A stretch of DNA of 62,483 nucleotides from Paracoccus sp. (in: a-proteobacteria) (GTDB lineage: Bacteria; Pseudomonadota; Alphaproteobacteria; Rhodobacterales; Rhodobacteraceae), in assembly GCF_030538695.1 (NCBI RefSeq), contig NZ_JAUNTN010000024.1, forward strand, positions 1-62,483, written 5' to 3'. The translations under genes were made by a program, and so were the position numbers. Below are positions 1-8,646 of the stretch, piece after piece (the first letter of the stretch is position 1; every line of letters starts with the position of its first letter). The notes under the pieces are model-generated. The model was not told the DNA's origin, searched no databases, and was given only the letters and a program-made list of their open reading frames with translations.

Positions 1-157
1 CCCAACAAACAACGCGCAGATGAAGGAGACGTAAGAGCAAGAAGCAGCAGAATCAGCCCTGTCAATTAACTATGCACAGCAGGCGTCCGCATCGCGGCAT
101 CCGCAACATGAACCACGTCACCCATATGCCCACGGCATAGCGACAAGAGGGAACAGC

Positions 158-523
158 ATGACCTATAAGCTGATCGGGTATGAAGACATGCTCTACCCCG
201 AAACACGACTGCTGGCCTTTGATCCTCTGAACAGCTTTCGGCACCTTGATAACCCATATCACGACATGGACCGCGACGACTTTCTGCATCAGCGGTCGGC
301 ACTGGAGTTCGTCCGTGATCAGATGACCGACGCCCAGCGGGCCGAGCTGGCACAAGTAGATGACCACCTTCGACAGAACGCCACAGTCTTTAATGAGGCT
401 TTCACTCGCGTCCATGCGCTGACGGATCGCAGCACGGCATTGGATGGTTGGGTTGAGGATGCAGAAGGCAACACGCCGGCCATCCCGCGCAGCCATTGGT
501 GGTGGTGGCCGCTTCCCACCTGA
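158..523 (+). CDS. Hypothetical protein, 121 aa
   Basis: I do not recognise this family. The product is 121 residues, soluble and acidic, with no signal peptide or membrane segment. It has a run of four tryptophans close to the C-terminus (HWWWWPLPT). The start is supported by a purine-rich ribosome site (AAGAGGGAAC) about 6 b before the ATG. The gene converges on rpsI and shares its hairpin terminator. Upstream sequence (1-157) shows no gene. Codon use looks typical of the window, so it is probably real, but nothing in the context suggests a function. Confidence 0.6.
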   Translation: MTYKLIGYEDMLYPETRLLAFDPLNSFRHLDNPYHDMDRDDFLHQRSALEFVRDQMTDAQRAELAQVDDHLRQNATVFNEAFTRVHALTDRSTALDGWVEDAEGNTPAIPRSHWWWWPLPT

Positions 524-532
524 GCCCAAAAG

Positions 533-562
533 CAAAAACGCGGCCCCGAGGGACCGCGTTTT
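533..562. terminator. Bidirectional intrinsic terminator between the hypothetical gene and rpsI
   Basis: A GC-rich stem (ACGCGG / CCGCGT) is flanked by an A-run on the left and a T-run on the right, so it reads as a Rho-independent terminator on both strands. It lies 10 b after the stop of the rightward gene and about 20 b beyond the rpsI stop. Confidence 0.8.
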
Positions 563-583
563 CGTATCGCAATAGCGCCAGAA

Positions 584-1075
584 TCAGCGCTTCGAGAACT
601 GGAAGCTACGGCGTGCTTTCGCCTTACCGTATTTCTTCCGTTCCACCACGCGACTGTCGCGGGTCAGGAAACCAGCGGCTTTCAGCGCGGCGCGCAGGGC
701 CGGCTCGTGCAGTTGCAAAGCTTTGGAAATGCCGTGCTTGACCGCACCGGCCTGACCGGACAGGCCGCCACCGGCAACGGTCGCCATCACGTCATACTGA
801 CCGGCAACGCCAGCAACTTCGAACGGCTGGCGCAGGATCATTTGCAGCACCGGACGGGCGAAATATTCGCTCATGTCTTTACCGTTCACAGTCACTTTGC
901 CCGAACCCGGCTTGACCCAAACGCGGGCAACCGCGTCTTTGCGCTTGCCGGTCGCATAGGAACGGCCATGCTGGTCACGCTGCGCTTCGCGCTTGACCGG
1001 GGCTTCCGCCACGGCGGCTTCGCTGCCCGAAACGGCGGATTTCAGATCGTCGAGGGTTTTCACTTCTTCGGCCAT
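584..1075 (-). CDS. rpsI: 30S ribosomal protein S9
   Basis: S9 of the small ribosomal subunit; its C-terminal tail reaches the P-site tRNA. The 163-residue product has an N-terminal extension of about 35 residues before the conserved core ([16 protein letters not shown]) and ends in the classic basic tail finishing SKR. An in-frame GTG at 1081 would overlap the rplM stop. The ATG at 1075 is preferred because GGAG sits 9 b before it. It is co-transcribed downstream of rplM, the usual bacterial order, and is terminated by the hairpin at 533-562. Confidence 0.97.
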   Translation of the reverse strand: MAEEVKTLDDLKSAVSGSEAAVAEAPVKREAQRDQHGRSYATGKRKDAVARVWVKPGSGKVTVNGKDMSEYFARPVLQMILRQPFEVAGVAGQYDVMATVAGGGLSGQAGAVKHGISKALQLHEPALRAALKAAGFLTRDSRVVERKKYGKAKARRSFQFSKR

Positions 1076-1077
1076 GA

Positions 1078-1542
1078 TCACGCGCTCCGGGTGTTCTTCT
1101 TGTTCAGCGACGCCACGTCGAGAACTTCGGGCTGCTGCGCCTCATGCGGGTGCTCGGCACCGGCGTAAACGCGCAGGTTGGTCATTTGCTGACGGCCCAG
1201 TTTGTTACGGGTGATCATACGCTCAACGGCTTTGACCACGACGCGCTCGGGGTGAGCGCCTTCCAGCACCTGACGTGCGGTGCGGTGCTTGATGCCGCCC
1301 GGATGGCCGGTGTGCCAGTAGTATTTCTTCTGGTCGCGCTTGTCGCCGGTCATCTGCACCTTGTCGGCGTTGATGACGATAACATTGTCGCCCATATCCA
1401 TGTGCGGGGTGAAGGTCGGCTTGTGCTTGCCGCGCAAGCGGTTGGCGACGATCGTTGCCAAGCGGCCCAGAACGATGCCTTCGGCGTCGATCAGGATCCA
1501 CTTCTTTTCGATCTCCGCCGGTTTAGCGGTATAGGTTTTCAT
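1078..1542 (-). CDS. rplM: 50S ribosomal protein L13
   Basis: L13, an early-assembling large-subunit protein. The 154-residue product starting [15 protein letters not shown] has the normal family length. The frame is open a further 15 codons upstream, but that stretch is not L13-like. Conserved blocks visible are [18 protein letters not shown] (about 26-43) and [12 protein letters not shown] (about 73-84). First gene of the rplM-rpsI operon; its stop lies 2 b before the preferred rpsI start, so translation is probably coupled. The AT-rich 1600-1680 interval upstream is the likely promoter region. Confidence 0.97.
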   Translation of the reverse strand: MKTYTAKPAEIEKKWILIDAEGIVLGRLATIVANRLRGKHKPTFTPHMDMGDNVIVINADKVQMTGDKRDQKKYYWHTGHPGGIKHRTARQVLEGAHPERVVVKAVERMITRNKLGRQQMTNLRVYAGAEHPHEAQQPEVLDVASLNKKNTRSA

Positions 1543-1688
1543 CTGTCTGCCCTTAAGGGGTGTAATCCGAGATGCGGGCTTATCCACGATCCGGGCGCGT
1601 AAATCAACCCGCGCACCGGCTATTTAGTTAAGCGTTTTCAATGTGATACAAAATAGGTAATTAAATACCACATCGCAAGAGCCGGTTT

Positions 1689-2111
1689 TCACCCCGCTTT
1701 CGGCGGAATCGAATAGGTCATGCTGGATCGCGCCACCACCGCGTCGCTGCCCTCTGACCGGATCAGCACATCACCCACGGCCAGCGCCCGGCCCAGTTTC
1801 AGCAGCCGGCAATCCGCAATCAGCGCCACACCCGCCGCAGGTTTGCGCATGAAATCAATGCTGGCATTGGTCGTCACCGCCAGCGCCACCGGGCCGATCC
1901 GCGACAGAATCGCACAATAGACAGCCACATCGGCCAGCGCGAACATCGCCGGACCGCTGACCGTGCCACCGGGACGCAGGCTGCCATTATCAACTGCCAG
2001 CCGCATCCGCACCCCGTCGGGCGTAACCTCAGCTACCGTGAAGCCCTGCGCTTGCGGGAAATCCCGCGCCAGAAAATCGTTCAGCGCCGCTGCATCCATA
2101 ATGGCTTTCAT
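1689..2111 (-). CDS. PaaI-family (hot-dog fold) thioesterase
   Basis: Predicted acyl-CoA thioesterase of the PaaI/YbgC hot-dog superfamily, 140 residues, near the usual length. The characteristic stretch LRPGGTVSGPAMFALADVA (about 46-64) carries the helix and catalytic-acid region of PaaI-like enzymes, followed by a typical strand pattern (AVTTNASIDFMRKP). The ATG at 2111 follows a GGGGAAAGC ribosome site. It is divergent from the crotonase gene at 2169 with 57 b between them, so the pair may share a promoter region and a role in acyl-CoA metabolism. The substrate cannot be told from sequence. Confidence 0.85.
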   Translation of the reverse strand: MKAIMDAAALNDFLARDFPQAQGFTVAEVTPDGVRMRLAVDNGSLRPGGTVSGPAMFALADVAVYCAILSRIGPVALAVTTNASIDFMRKPAAGVALIADCRLLKLGRALAVGDVLIRSEGSDAVVARSSMTYSIPPKAG

Positions 2112-2168
2112 GCTTTCCCCCTGCCCTCTCTGCGCCTACCCTGAACCGGCAAAGGGAGGGTTTGCAAC

Positions 2169-2954
2169 ATGTCCGATCTGATTTTACGCGACGATTCCGG
2201 TGGCATTGCCCATCTGGAGCTGAACAGCCCCGGCAATTTCAACGCCCTGTCAGACCAGATGATCACGGCGCTGGATGCGGTGCTGGACAGTATCGCCGCA
2301 GACCCGACGATTCGCGTGGTGGTGCTGTCCGGGGCGGGCAAGGCGTTTTGTGCAGGTCACGATCTGCGCCAGATGCAAGCAGCACGCGACAGCGCCGATC
2401 AGGGGCGCGCCGCGTTTGAGGCGCTGTTTGCCCGCTGCGCTAAAGTTATGCAAAAGATCCCCACCCTGCCTCAGCCGGTGATTGCGCAGGTCCATGGGAT
2501 CGCCACCGCTGCGGGCTGCCAGTTGGCGGCAAGCTGCGACCTGGTGACGGCCGCCGAAGATGCCCGCTTTGGCGTCAATGGCATCAATATCGGGCTGTTC
2601 TGTTCAACCCCGATGGTCGCGCTGACCCGCGTGGTGCCGCCAAAGCTCGCTTTTGAAATGCTGACGACCGGCGGCTTTATCAGCGCAGAACGTGCCTATG
2701 AGGCCGGATTGGTGAACCGGATATTTGCACCGGATGATCTGGCGCCGGGCACCCGTGTTCTGGCGGAAACGCTTGCGGCCAAGCTGCCTGCCGCGCTGCG
2801 AATCGGAAAGCGCGCGTTTTACGACCAGCAGGGGCTGGCACTGACGGACGCCTATCAGCAGATGGGCGAGACCATATGTGACAACCTGATGCGCGCCGAC
2901 ACCGCCGAAGGTATCGCGGCCTTTCTGGACAAGCGCGAGCCGGACTGGCCTTAA
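2169..2954 (+). CDS. Crotonase-superfamily protein, ECHDC3-like
   Basis: A 261-residue enoyl-CoA hydratase/isomerase fold protein. The oxyanion-hole segments are present (SGAGKAFCAGHDL about 57-69; ATAAGCQLAASCDL about 111-124). The two glutamates that catalyse hydration in classical crotonases are not: the first position is Gln (GCQLAAS) and the second lies in FGVNGINIG with no Glu. The pattern GCQL...GLFCSTP matches my recollection of animal ECHDC3 proteins. It is therefore probably not a hydratase; CoA-thioester binding or hydrolysis is possible. A strong ribosome site (AAAGGGAGG) precedes the ATG. Divergent from the thioesterase at 1689-2111. Confidence 0.85.
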   Translation: MSDLILRDDSGGIAHLELNSPGNFNALSDQMITALDAVLDSIAADPTIRVVVLSGAGKAFCAGHDLRQMQAARDSADQGRAAFEALFARCAKVMQKIPTLPQPVIAQVHGIATAAGCQLAASCDLVTAAEDARFGVNGINIGLFCSTPMVALTRVVPPKLAFEMLTTGGFISAERAYEAGLVNRIFAPDDLAPGTRVLAETLAAKLPAALRIGKRAFYDQQGLALTDAYQQMGETICDNLMRADTAEGIAAFLDKREPDWP

Positions 2955-2963
2955 CCGCTGGCC

Positions 2964-3707
2964 TTAACCGATCGTCGCCAGCACCGGGAAAGTCTCAAGC
3001 AGCCAGAACGAGAACGCGCTGAACTGCCCCGTCAGCATCATCAGCCCGACCGTCCAGAGCAGCAGGCCCGAGATACGCTCGATCTTATCCATGTGCCGTT
3101 TGATGCGGTTCATCACGCCCATGGCGCGATTGATGAAAATGGCGGCCATCAGGAACGGAATCCCCAGCCCCAGTGCATAAATCGCCAACAATGCCGCACC
3201 CCGGCCCATATCGGCGCTGGATGCGGCCAGCGACAGAATCATTCCCAGTTGCGGCCCGATGCAGGGCGTCCAGCCAAAGGCAAAGGCCAGCCCCAGCACA
3301 TAGGCCCCCAGCGCCGAGCCGCCCTGATCGCCCGCATCCAGCCTTGCCTCGCGGTCCAGCAGCGGAATGCGGATGATTTTGAGGAAATGCAGCCCCAGCA
3401 CCATAATCATCACGCCCGAAACCTGCATCAGCAGGTCCATATACTGCCCAAAAGCCCGGCCAAAAGCCGAGGCGGCGAAGCCCATCAGCAGAAACACCGT
3501 GGACAGGCCCAGCACGAACATCACCGCAGGCAGCACCGCGCTGCGTTCCCGCGTTTTCAGCCCGCCGACGCTGACGCCGGCCATATAGGCCAGATAGGGC
3601 GGCACGATGGGCAGCACGCAGGGCGACAAAAACGACAGGACACCAGCCAGCAACGCCACAAAAGCGGCTGGCATGAAAGCGGCTTCGGCAAGTTCAATTC
3701 CAAACAT
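2964..3707 (-). CDS. ccdA: Cytochrome c biogenesis protein CcdA
   Basis: Inner-membrane thiol-disulfide carrier of the CcdA/DsbD family that passes electrons from cytoplasmic thioredoxin to periplasmic acceptors, supporting cytochrome c maturation. The 247-residue product has about six membrane segments and the two conserved proline-flanked cysteines, LSPCVLPIVPPY in the first helix and WTPCIGPQLG in the fourth. The start MFGIELAEAAF is chosen because the upstream six codons do not resemble the family. It lies downstream of rne on the same strand but behind the rne terminator, so it is probably separately transcribed. It fits a lineage rich in c-type cytochromes. Confidence 0.93.
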   Translation of the reverse strand: MFGIELAEAAFMPAAFVALLAGVLSFLSPCVLPIVPPYLAYMAGVSVGGLKTRERSAVLPAVMFVLGLSTVFLLMGFAASAFGRAFGQYMDLLMQVSGVMIMVLGLHFLKIIRIPLLDREARLDAGDQGGSALGAYVLGLAFAFGWTPCIGPQLGMILSLAASSADMGRGAALLAIYALGLGIPFLMAAIFINRAMGVMNRIKRHMDKIERISGLLLWTVGLMMLTGQFSAFSFWLLETFPVLATIG

Positions 3708-3774
3708 GGCGGCACCCTGACCCAAAGCCGGGCGGCGTGCCAGCCTTTTCAGCCTTCACAAATGCGTAGAGCAA

Positions 3775-3805
3775 CGAAAAAGGCGCGACCTATGGCCGCG
3801 CCTCT
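3775..3805 (-). terminator. Rho-independent terminator after rne
   Basis: Read leftwards, the stem GGCGCG / CGCGCC with an 8-10 b loop is followed by TTTTTC. It sits about 20 b past the rne stop and before ccdA. Confidence 0.8.
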
Positions 3806-3826
3806 CATTAATCTGAATTGTTCGTC

Positions 3827-6355
3827 TCAGGCGCTCCACCAGCCGCGCCGTTTCGGCTTGGCAGGTTCAGCCGGGACCGGCTCGACAACGGCTTCCGGGG
3901 CCGGGGCGGGTTCCGCCTCATCGGGTGCCGCGATCTGCTCAACCGCCGGAGCTTCATCCGATGCCGCGACCGGATCAGCCGCAGGCGCTGTTTCAGCCAG
4001 TTCCGCAACCGGGGCAGCCTGCGGGGCCTCGACCTCTGCCGCAGAGACGGCTGCCATATCGGCGCTTTCTTCGGTGGCGGCCCCATCAGCCGCCTGCGTT
4101 TCGGTCAGCGGCGCGGGCTGTGCCACCTCATCCGCGACGCCCTCAACCGGCATATCCTCGACAGCATCCGCCTTTTTGCGGCTGCGCGAACGAGAGCGGG
4201 ACCGGCTTTTCGACTTGGGTTCAGCATCAGCCCCAGCCCCGGACTTCACCTCGGTTGCAACGGCTTCGACACCGGCTTCATCATCCGAATCGGCACTGTC
4301 CGAATCTGCTGTATCAGCGCCATTTTCGGCACCATCACCGTTTTTCTTGCGCCGCCGACGACGACGGCGCTTGGAGCGCCCGCCGCCCTCACCATCCTCG
4401 GAATCGGTCTCGGCGCGGGTGACGGCGGTTTCCCCCTCATCCGCCGCCTCGATGATGTCGTCATCCTCATCCTCGGCGGCCTCGTCGATCTGCGCCATCA
4501 GGCTGGCGCTGACCGACACCACCGGCGCGGTCACTTCCGGCACCGAGCGGATTGCGGTCTTGAACTTTTCGATGCTGTAATCGGGCGAGATCAGCGAGGG
4601 GTCAGCCTCGACCCGCACCGACATACCGTAACGCGCCTCGATCATGCCGATATGTTCGCGTTTGCCGTTCATCAGGAAATTAGCCACCGCGACCGGCGCC
4701 TTGACCAGCACCTCGCGCGAGCGGCGGCGCGTGCCTTCTTCCTCGATTGCACGCAGAATCGTCAGCGCCATGGAATCATCAGAGCGGATCAGCCCGGTGC
4801 CGTGGCAATGCGCGCAGGGCTGGGTGGTCGATTCCAGCATCCCCGGCCGCAACCGCTGGCGCGACATTTCCAGCAGGCCAAAGCCGCTGATCTTGCCGAC
4901 CTGAATCCGCGCCCGGTCGGATTTCAGCTTGTCCTTGAAGCGTTTTTCGACGGCGGCGTTGTTCTTGCGCTCGTCCATGTCGATAAAATCGACAACGATC
5001 AGCCCGGCAAGGTCACGCAGGCGCAATTGCCGCGCGATCTCATCCGCCGCCTCGCAGTTGGTCTTATAGGCTGTGTCCTCGATCGAGCCTTCCTTGGTCG
5101 CCCGGCCCGAGTTCACGTCGATGGCCACCAGCGCCTCGGTGATACCGATAACGATATAGCCGCCGGATTTTAGCTGAACCACCGGGTTGAACATGCCGCC
5201 CAGATAGCTTTCCACCTGATAACGCGCATAAAGCGGCATCGGGTCGGCGTAATGTTTCACGTTCTTGGCGTGAGACGGCATGATCATTTTCATAAAGTCT
5301 TTGGCCACGCGATAGCCGCGTTCGCCCTCGACCAGCACCTCGTCGATCTCTTTGCTGTAGAGGTCGCGGATGGTGCGTTTAATCAGGTCGCCTTCCTCAT
5401 AAATCGGCGCGGGGGCGATGGATTTGAACGTCAATTCGCGGATCTGCTCCCACAGCCGCATCAGATATTCGTAATCACGCTTGATTTCCGTCCGGGTGCG
5501 CTGGCTTCCCGCGGTGCGGATAATCAGGCCAGCCCCTTCCGGCACGGCCAGTTCGCCAGCGATGTCCTTCAGCTTCTTGCGGTCGGCGGCATTGGTGATC
5601 TTGCGGCTGATCCCGCCACCGCGCGCGGTGTTCGGCATCAGGACGCAGTAACGCCCGGCCAGCGACAGATAGGTGGTCAGCGCCGCGCCTTTATTGCCGC
5701 GTTCTTCCTTGACCACCTGCACCAGCATGATCTGGCGAACCTTGATGACTTCCTGAATCTTGTAGCGGCGGGCGCGAGGTTTGCGCGGGGCGCGAGCTTC
5801 CTCGGTCACATCTTCATCGGTCAGCGATTCGATTGCCTCATCAGCGCCCTGCTCCGCAGCCTCATCCTCAGCCTCGGGGGCGATTTCCATGCCCGCGATC
5901 TGCTCAGACACCGGCGCATCGGCACCAGCCTCGGCCGCATCAGCGGCAGCCACTTCATCGCTGGCGACGGCTTCCGCATCCGCGACCACCGCTTCGGCCT
6001 TGGCGGGCCTGCGGCTACGGGATTTCTTGTCCGCGCGGGCGCTTTCCTCGGCAGCGGCGGCCTCGGCATGGGCGCGCTCTTCCTCGATCAACGCCTGCCG
6101 GTCGGCAGCGGGGATCTGGTAATAATCCGGGTGGATTTCCGCAAAGGCCAGGAACCCGTGCCGGTTCCCGCCATAATCCACGAAGGCGGCCTGAAGCGAG
6201 GGTTCAACCCGCGTTACCTTGGCCAGATAGATATTGCCCGCAAGCTGACGCTTGTTGACCGTCTCGAAATCAAATTCTTCGACTTTGGTTCCATCCACCA
6301 CCACGACGCGGGTTTCTTCCGCGTGGGTGGCGTCGATCAGCATTTTCTTTGCCAT
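3827..6355 (-). CDS. rne: Ribonuclease E/G
   Basis: Endoribonuclease of RNA decay and rRNA/tRNA maturation, 842 residues. The N-terminal S1 domain begins at the initiator and is interrupted from about 95 to 205 by an Ala/Glu-rich acidic insertion, a feature known in alphaproteobacterial RNase E. Catalytic DNase I-like motifs are visible as AIDVNSGRAT and VVDFIDMDERKN, and the zinc-link is CAHCHGTG. The C-terminal 260 residues are low-complexity: acidic, then Arg/Ser-rich (SRSRSRSRSRKK), then Ala/Pro/Glu-rich, ending RRGWWSA. They are expected to be a disordered degradosome scaffold. The gene has a very long untranslated upstream region (6356-6865). Confidence 0.96.
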   Translation of the reverse strand: MAKKMLIDATHAEETRVVVVDGTKVEEFDFETVNKRQLAGNIYLAKVTRVEPSLQAAFVDYGGNRHGFLAFAEIHPDYYQIPAADRQALIEEERAHAEAAAAEESARADKKSRSRRPAKAEAVVADAEAVASDEVAAADAAEAGADAPVSEQIAGMEIAPEAEDEAAEQGADEAIESLTDEDVTEEARAPRKPRARRYKIQEVIKVRQIMLVQVVKEERGNKGAALTTYLSLAGRYCVLMPNTARGGGISRKITNAADRKKLKDIAGELAVPEGAGLIIRTAGSQRTRTEIKRDYEYLMRLWEQIRELTFKSIAPAPIYEEGDLIKRTIRDLYSKEIDEVLVEGERGYRVAKDFMKMIMPSHAKNVKHYADPMPLYARYQVESYLGGMFNPVVQLKSGGYIVIGITEALVAIDVNSGRATKEGSIEDTAYKTNCEAADEIARQLRLRDLAGLIVVDFIDMDERKNNAAVEKRFKDKLKSDRARIQVGKISGFGLLEMSRQRLRPGMLESTTQPCAHCHGTGLIRSDDSMALTILRAIEEEGTRRRSREVLVKAPVAVANFLMNGKREHIGMIEARYGMSVRVEADPSLISPDYSIEKFKTAIRSVPEVTAPVVSVSASLMAQIDEAAEDEDDDIIEAADEGETAVTRAETDSEDGEGGGRSKRRRRRRRKKNGDGAENGADTADSDSADSDDEAGVEAVATEVKSGAGADAEPKSKSRSRSRSRSRKKADAVEDMPVEGVADEVAQPAPLTETQAADGAATEESADMAAVSAAEVEAPQAAPVAELAETAPAADPVAASDEAPAVEQIAAPDEAEPAPAPEAVVEPVPAEPAKPKRRGWWSA

Positions 6356-6865
6356 ATGTCAGTCTTTCGCACGACCGCAGCGGCCCGCGCGAAGGCGGGG
6401 CCACTGTCCGGGCGTGATATGAGAAAGACGCGACAGGCACCCGGATATAGGGTGACGCGGCGGCAGGGGCTGCCCCCTGCCTCCGGTCTGGTCCTGTATC
6501 CAAAGCGCGATCCATCGCGTCTGTTACCTTTCTGGCCCCACCAAAAGCGAGGCGACGAATATCGGCCCAGAGGCCCGCAGGGGGCATGAGCGTGATTTTC
6601 CGCGCATCTGACCCCCTGCCCCTTCGGGGTCAGGCCGGGTTGGTTGCGCTGCGAAACTGCTACGGGTGCGCAACCTGTGATTGCATTGCGCCCCCGGATA
6701 TTCTGACAATAAAGGGGAAGATACCGAAAAGACAATGGCTTTTCTGCCCGCCGCCCGCCAAGCCCCCGAAAATCGCAGATATTTCCCGCATGGGTTTACA
6801 GCAGATCAGCCAGCCCCGGAAAATGGTCTGCGACCGGAACCAAAGTGTAAGGGGTGCCGAACGGC
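6356..6865 (-). promoter_or_regulatory. Gene-free 510-b region upstream of rne, probable promoter and long 5' leader
   Basis: No convincing gene is present on either strand; the open frames here have poor coding character. Two perfect 8-bp hairpins are visible: GGCAGGGG / CCCCTGCC near 6463-6482 and CTGACCCC / GGGGTCAG near 6609-6634. On the leftward strand a TTGTCT...TATTGT arrangement near 6707-6735 could be a promoter. A long structured leader is consistent with the known autoregulation of rne through its 5' UTR in other bacteria. That link is inference here. Confidence 0.5.
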
Positions 6866-7294
6866 TCAAGCAAATCGAAGGTCCGCACGCGCAACGGCCC
6901 GCCCAAGGATCAGCGGGCGCAGGTCCGTAACGCGCCCCGCCACAACCTCATATGGCCGCCGTCCAACCCAGACAGACGCCCCGCTGCGGATCAGGGCGGC
7001 GCAGCCCGGATCAGTCTCGGTCGGCCGGTCATTTTCCCGTTCCCGCAGATACAGCACCGCCTGTCCGGCCAGATCAGGCACCGGCTGCGCCTTTGTGACC
7101 GCCGCCACAGCCGCCTGCGCCTGCCGTTGCTTCAACAGGGGCGGCACTACTTCACGCAGCGCCGCCGCCATGCAGATCAGCGCCCCGCGCAGCCGCACCC
7201 GCCGCCATGCCAGCAACGGGAACAGCACCAGACCGGCCAGACCGCCGAACCAGATCAGCGCCGCCAGTAGTTCCACGACCACCAGCATCCACAT
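6866..7294 (-). CDS. Hypothetical membrane-anchored protein, 142 aa
   Basis: I do not recognise a family. Residues 1-30 form a hydrophobic segment (VVVELLAALIWFGGLAGLVL) followed by basic WRRVRLR, so the protein is probably anchored with its remainder in the cytoplasm. The rest is soluble, about 110 residues, with a C-terminal region that could form a small beta domain (ASVWVGRRPYEVVAG). The ATG lies 12 b after the stop of the response regulator, so it is probably the last gene of that operon. Nothing shows a functional link beyond position. Confidence 0.6.
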   Translation of the reverse strand: MWMLVVVELLAALIWFGGLAGLVLFPLLAWRRVRLRGALICMAAALREVVPPLLKQRQAQAAVAAVTKAQPVPDLAGQAVLYLRERENDRPTETDPGCAALIRSGASVWVGRRPYEVVAGRVTDLRPLILGRAVARADLRFA

Positions 7295-7306
7295 GGTGCA
7301 GGCCCC

Positions 7307-8632
7307 TTACAGATAATCGCCGCGCGACAGCCCGTATTTCGCCATCTTTTCGTTCAAGGTCCGGCGCGGCAGGCAGAGTTCCTCCATCACCGCCGCAATA
7401 CTGCCCTTGTGGCGGCGCATCGTGTTGTCGATCAGCATTTTTTCAAAGCTCTCGACATATTCTTTCAGCGGCTTGCCTTCGGTCGTGGTGGCGGTCTGCG
7501 CTTCTTCGCCGTCGGCCATCAGCAGCGAGGCGATGCTGCCGGTGCCGCGCCGGTTTTGCAGCACCGCGCGTTCCGCCACGTTGATAAGCTGGCGCACATT
7601 GCCCGGCCAAGGGGCCTGCAAAAGCTGCGCGGCCTCTTGCGCGGTGACTTGCGGCGGCTCGCAGCCGTATTCCTCGGAAAACTGCTCGGACATACGGGTG
7701 AACAGGGTCAGGATGTCCTCGCCCCGCGCCCGCAGCGGCGGCACGGTGATTTTCAGCGCGGACAGGCGATAAAACAGGTCCGGGCGCAGCAAGTCCTCGA
7801 CCTTCCGGCCCTCTCCCCGCGCGTTGGAAATGGCGATGATCCGGGTTTCAGGCGGGTTGCCAAGCTCGGACAGGACCGCCAGCAGACGGCCTTGCAACGC
7901 GTCCGACAGCGCCTCGATGTCCTCAAGGCACAATGTCCCGCCGCGGGCATCCTCGACCGCCGGAATCCCGTCCTCGACCGGGCCGAACAGCCGCGCCGCC
8001 AACGCCTCCTCATTGTAGGCACCGCAGGAAATCGGCACGAACTTCTTGCCTGCACGGGAACTGACCGCGTGCAGCGCATGGGCCACCAGAGTCTTGCCGG
8101 TGCCGGTTTCGCCGTCGATCAGGACATGGCCATCGGCCTGCCCCAGATCCAGAATATCCTCGCGCAGACGTTCCATCACCGGGCTGGAGCCGAGCAGCTT
8201 GGACATGACCTGCTGGCCTTCGGACAGGTCGCGGCGCAGAGCGCGGTTGTCCAGCGTCATTCGCCGGGCCTGCGTGGCCTTTTTCGCCAGTTCGGTCATG
8301 CGTTCGGGGTTGAACGGCTTTTCCATGAAATCCATGGCGCCAAGGCGCATCGCCTCGACCGCCATCGGCACATCACCGTGGCCGGTAATCATAATCACCG
8401 GCAGCGCCGAATCGACGCCCATCAGGCGCTTCAGAAAGGCCATTCCGTCCATACCGGGCATTTTAATGTCGGAAATGACCACCCCCGGCCAATCCGCACC
8501 GATCACTTTCAGCGCTTCTTCGGCACTGGCAAAGGTCTCGGTCTCGAATCCCGAAAGCACCAGCCACTGACTGATCGATTCGCGCATGTCGGGTTCATCA
8601 TCGACAATCGCAATCTTTAATGTGCGCGGCAT
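7307..8632 (-). CDS. DctD-like response regulator, AAA+ and Fis domains, no GAFTGA loop
   Basis: NtrC-class regulator of 441 residues: receiver (about 3-118, phosphoacceptor Asp in VISDIKMPGMDG), AAA+ domain (about 140-370, Walker A GETGTGKT) and a C-terminal Fis-type helix-turn-helix. Two features are atypical. The loop that normally carries GAFTGA and contacts sigma-54 is missing; LFGPVEDGIPAVEDARGG joins the flanking strands directly. The Walker B reads LCLEDI instead of LFLDEI. It therefore probably does not activate sigma-54 promoters. The start at 8632 follows AAGGA. It lies 14 b downstream of the sensor kinase gene. Confidence 0.88.
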   Translation of the reverse strand: MPRTLKIAIVDDEPDMRESISQWLVLSGFETETFASAEEALKVIGADWPGVVISDIKMPGMDGMAFLKRLMGVDSALPVIMITGHGDVPMAVEAMRLGAMDFMEKPFNPERMTELAKKATQARRMTLDNRALRRDLSEGQQVMSKLLGSSPVMERLREDILDLGQADGHVLIDGETGTGKTLVAHALHAVSSRAGKKFVPISCGAYNEEALAARLFGPVEDGIPAVEDARGGTLCLEDIEALSDALQGRLLAVLSELGNPPETRIIAISNARGEGRKVEDLLRPDLFYRLSALKITVPPLRARGEDILTLFTRMSEQFSEEYGCEPPQVTAQEAAQLLQAPWPGNVRQLINVAERAVLQNRRGTGSIASLLMADGEEAQTATTTEGKPLKEYVESFEKMLIDNTMRRHKGSIAAVMEELCLPRRTLNEKMAKYGLSRGDYL

Positions 8633-8646
8633 AACGCGTCTTCCTT

